Source of the DNA: Planctomycetota bacterium
Lineage (GTDB): Bacteria; Planctomycetota; UBA1135; GCA-002686595
Direction: 5' to 3'
Assembly (NCBI GenBank): GCA_027083445.1
Contig: JALWOP010000469.1
Location: 1-34,421 of the forward strand
Length of the DNA stretch: 34,421 bases
Numbering within the stretch: position 1 is the first letter of the stretch; every line of letters begins with the position of its first letter. Shown here one piece after another: positions 32,953 to 34,421 of the stretch. The translations under genes were made by a program, and so were the position numbers. Below the pieces are notes generated by a model, which was not told where the DNA came from, did no database searches, and was given only the letters and a program-made list of their open reading frames with translations.

Positions 32953-32985
32953 CGTTGAGTTGGGTGCCGGTCCACTCGGGACCGG
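32953..32985 (+). promoter_or_regulatory. conserved leader element with hairpin (copy B)
   Basis: CGTTGAG (32953-32959), four bases, then GTGCCGG (32964-32970), followed by hairpin CCGGTCC (32967-32973), loop ACTCG, GGACCGG (32979-32985). It matches copy A (27934-27967) in order and spacing, but the stem sequence differs while pairing is kept. It ends 22 bp before the small ORF. Confidence 0.6.
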
Positions 32986-33007
32986 ATCATCCCAATGGGA
33001 GGAATAC

Positions 33008-33130
33008 ATGCAGCGTCGTTCGGCATTCCACTCCTTCGTCTTCGTCATCGCGCTCTACCTGGGCCTCGCGGCCTACGGAATGGGCCTCGCTTTCGTGATC
33101 GCCCGGGCCAAGGAAGCCCTGGAGGCCTAA
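33008..33130 (+). CDS. 40-residue single-span membrane protein (copy B)
   Basis: Basic N-terminus (MQRRSAF), one hydrophobic helix (SFVFVIALYLGLAAYGMGLA) and a short charged tail (ARAKEALEA). It shares 22 of 40 residues with the protein at 27996-28118. A clear GGGAGGA ribosome site lies just before the ATG, and codon use is typical, so translation is well supported. Lies between the propeller-peptidase gene and a secreted coiled-coil gene. Function unknown; presence of two copies with matching leaders suggests a conserved role, perhaps with a membrane complex. Confidence 0.82.
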   Translation: MQRRSAFHSFVFVIALYLGLAAYGMGLAFVIARAKEALEA

Positions 33131-33252
33131 GCGCCTCCTTCCATTCCGGGATCTTCCCGAGGTTTCGGAACAAACCGGGGACAGCCCTTCGTTCCCCCCC
33201 TTGGAGCGCAAGCCCCGCTCCTGACCCACTCCTTCCTTGCCCCACTGTGACC

Positions 33253-34272
33253 ATGAAGATGCGACTCTCCCCTACCCTTGCCCACGCGATCGAGCTTCTG
33301 CTCGGAACCACGGTCCTGGCTTCCTTGGCGGCTGCGCATGCAGCAGCCCCAGGCCAAGAGCCCATCGACGGTGACGTCCAGAGGGGCGTCGCCGTCGATC
33401 CCTCCGGCTGGGAACTCGACCTGGACCAGACGGCCCAGCTCTTGGAACAGACCCTGTCCGGCTACCACTCGATCCTCGAGGGTTTCGCCCTCGGGGCACG
33501 CGAGATCAACGACCTGGCCGAACGCACTCGGCGCGACCCCAGTCCGGAGAGCCGCACCCAGGCACGCCTGGCGGCGGCACGGGCAGTCCAGGAGATCCGG
33601 GCGCGCGCCGATGCCTTCGTCAGGCAGTGTCAGTCCTTCTCGACCTCCATCGAGAGCGAACTCGACCACGCCGGTGAGGAGATCGAGCGCCTGCGCGAGG
33701 AGCAGAGCGGCCTAGCCGACCGGCTGGCCGACATGGCCGGCGAAATCGACGCCCTCGATGCCGAATCGGCGCACATGGTTTCCGAGGCCAAGCGGGACGG
33801 CATCCTCGACGACCCCGAGCGCGCCGCTCTCTTCGAACAGTACCGCCGCTTGAGAGAGGCCCAGTACGCACGGGCCTCCCTGGATGTGGACCTGGACGAG
33901 TTGAAGCAGCGCATCGAGCATCGGAGCACCGAGCGCGACCTGCTACGCCAACAGGAGGCCCACGCCTTTGAGATGGTCGTCGAGACGCGCCAGGTTTCCC
34001 TAGGACTGCGCCGTGCGTTGCTGCGCCTGGAGAGCAAACTCGAGCGAGACACCCTGGGCGAAGCCACCCGCGAGTTGGCCTCCCTGGTGGACCAGGTCCG
34101 CCGCATCCCGCGCGGAATGGAGTCGATCGAGGATGCCATCGACAAGCTCGAGCTATCGGCACCCAAAGGTGAGACCCAGAGCGTTCGCGCCTTGGAAACC
34201 CCGAGCTTCGACGCCTGGCTCGCAGGCTACGAACGCGATCAGCACGTCAGCCAGAGGGGAGGCAAGCAGTGA
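33253..34272 (+). CDS. exported coiled-coil protein of unknown function
   Basis: A 339-residue protein with an N-terminal signal or anchor (LLLGTTVLASLAAAHA, likely cleaved near AAAPGQEP) and then long heptad-rich helices: about 75-165 (DHAGEEIERLREEQSGLADR region) and 175-270. The helices are rich in Glu, Arg and Leu, with no catalytic motif. It could be a periplasmic structural or scaffold protein. ATG 33253 is taken as start (33259 is possible); the frame upstream has no signal peptide. The stop overlaps the GTG of the next, partial gene (GTGA), so they are coupled. Confidence 0.75.
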   Translation: MKMRLSPTLAHAIELLLGTTVLASLAAAHAAAPGQEPIDGDVQRGVAVDPSGWELDLDQTAQLLEQTLSGYHSILEGFALGAREINDLAERTRRDPSPESRTQARLAAARAVQEIRARADAFVRQCQSFSTSIESELDHAGEEIERLREEQSGLADRLADMAGEIDALDAESAHMVSEAKRDGILDDPERAALFEQYRRLREAQYARASLDVDLDELKQRIEHRSTERDLLRQQEAHAFEMVVETRQVSLGLRRALLRLESKLERDTLGEATRELASLVDQVRRIPRGMESIEDAIDKLELSAPKGETQSVRALETPSFDAWLAGYERDQHVSQRGGKQ

Positions 34273-34421
34273 TCCGTCTTCCCCAAGCCTTCGCCATCAG
34301 TCTGGGTCTGCTCCTGGCCGGCGAGCTTTGTGTCGCTGCCGTGGGCGGCGCCCTCTCCCGGCGTCACCTCACCCCCGCGGCCCAGGCGGCCCCCCTCGCT
34401 CCCCGGGCAAGGGTCATCGCC
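34269..34421 (+). CDS. 5' part of a membrane-anchored or exported protein
   Basis: Begins with GTG overlapping the previous stop and runs off the right edge (51 codons seen). The N-terminus has one hydrophobic stretch (AFAISLGLLLAGELCVAAVG) followed by a basic, Ala/Pro-rich part (SRRHLTPAAQAAP), as in an anchor with a cytosolic or periplasmic linker. Function cannot be told. It is coupled to the coiled-coil gene. Confidence 0.6.
   Translation, partial: MIRLPQAFAISLGLLLAGELCVAAVGGALSRRHLTPAAQAAPLAPRARVIA

Overview
High-GC bacterial DNA, tightly packed, with many GTGA/ATGA stop-start overlaps and several GTG starts. The content points to Planctomycetota, probably one of the deep marine lineages (inference). 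The main reasons are a giant Ser/Thr-kinase-TPR-GAF-sigma54 activator fusion, a secreted FG-GAP protein ending in an Asn-Tyr-Cys-Gly domain I associate with that phylum, prepilin-like proteins, and many large secreted proteins of unknown role. No tRNA, rRNA, CRISPR array or intact mobile element was seen.

Region 1 (1-6639) is a respiratory operon for low oxygen. It holds the end of an unknown gene, a membrane-anchored dihaem cytochrome c, ccoN, ccoO, a CcoS-like protein, a 72-residue membrane protein, a CcoI-type copper ATPase lacking the usual HMA domain, and a hemerythrin. No classical ccoP is present; the dihaem cytochrome may replace it.

Region 2 (6667-15060) looks like a small sigma54 regulon. 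A secreted protein (minus strand) and the 1591-residue kinase/sigma54 activator diverge from a perfect 11-bp inverted repeat that reads as a sigma54 -24/-12 element in both directions and shares its central GC. A related -24-like element precedes the FG-GAP gene just downstream of the activator. A strong bidirectional hairpin closes the region.

Region 3 (15178-20646) carries a radical SAM/SPASM protein, an NAD-dependent epimerase and a Wzx-like flippase. It then has an Fe-S/SCP2-like reductase and a MarR regulator behind a promoter with two GTGTA-N2-TACAC palindromes whose centres are 53 bp apart.

Region 4 (20647-25711) begins with a non-coding stretch carrying a 14-bp tandem repeat. Two divergent stress/oxygen operons follow: UspA-hemerythrin (minus) and tandem UspA, NapH/CcoG-like Fe-S membrane protein, SafE-type membrane protein and two prepilin-like proteins (plus). 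This matches the low-oxygen theme of region 1.

Region 5 (25746-34421) is largely uncharacterised. It contains two diverged YbjN-like paralogues flanking a 315-residue orphan, a MarR regulator coupled to a NosL-like/thioredoxin-like lipoprotein, a decayed gene, a secreted beta-propeller plus HExxH peptidase, and a secreted coiled-coil protein coupled to a partial membrane-anchored gene. Two copies of a 40-residue single-span membrane protein share 22 of 40 residues and a conserved upstream leader with a hairpin.
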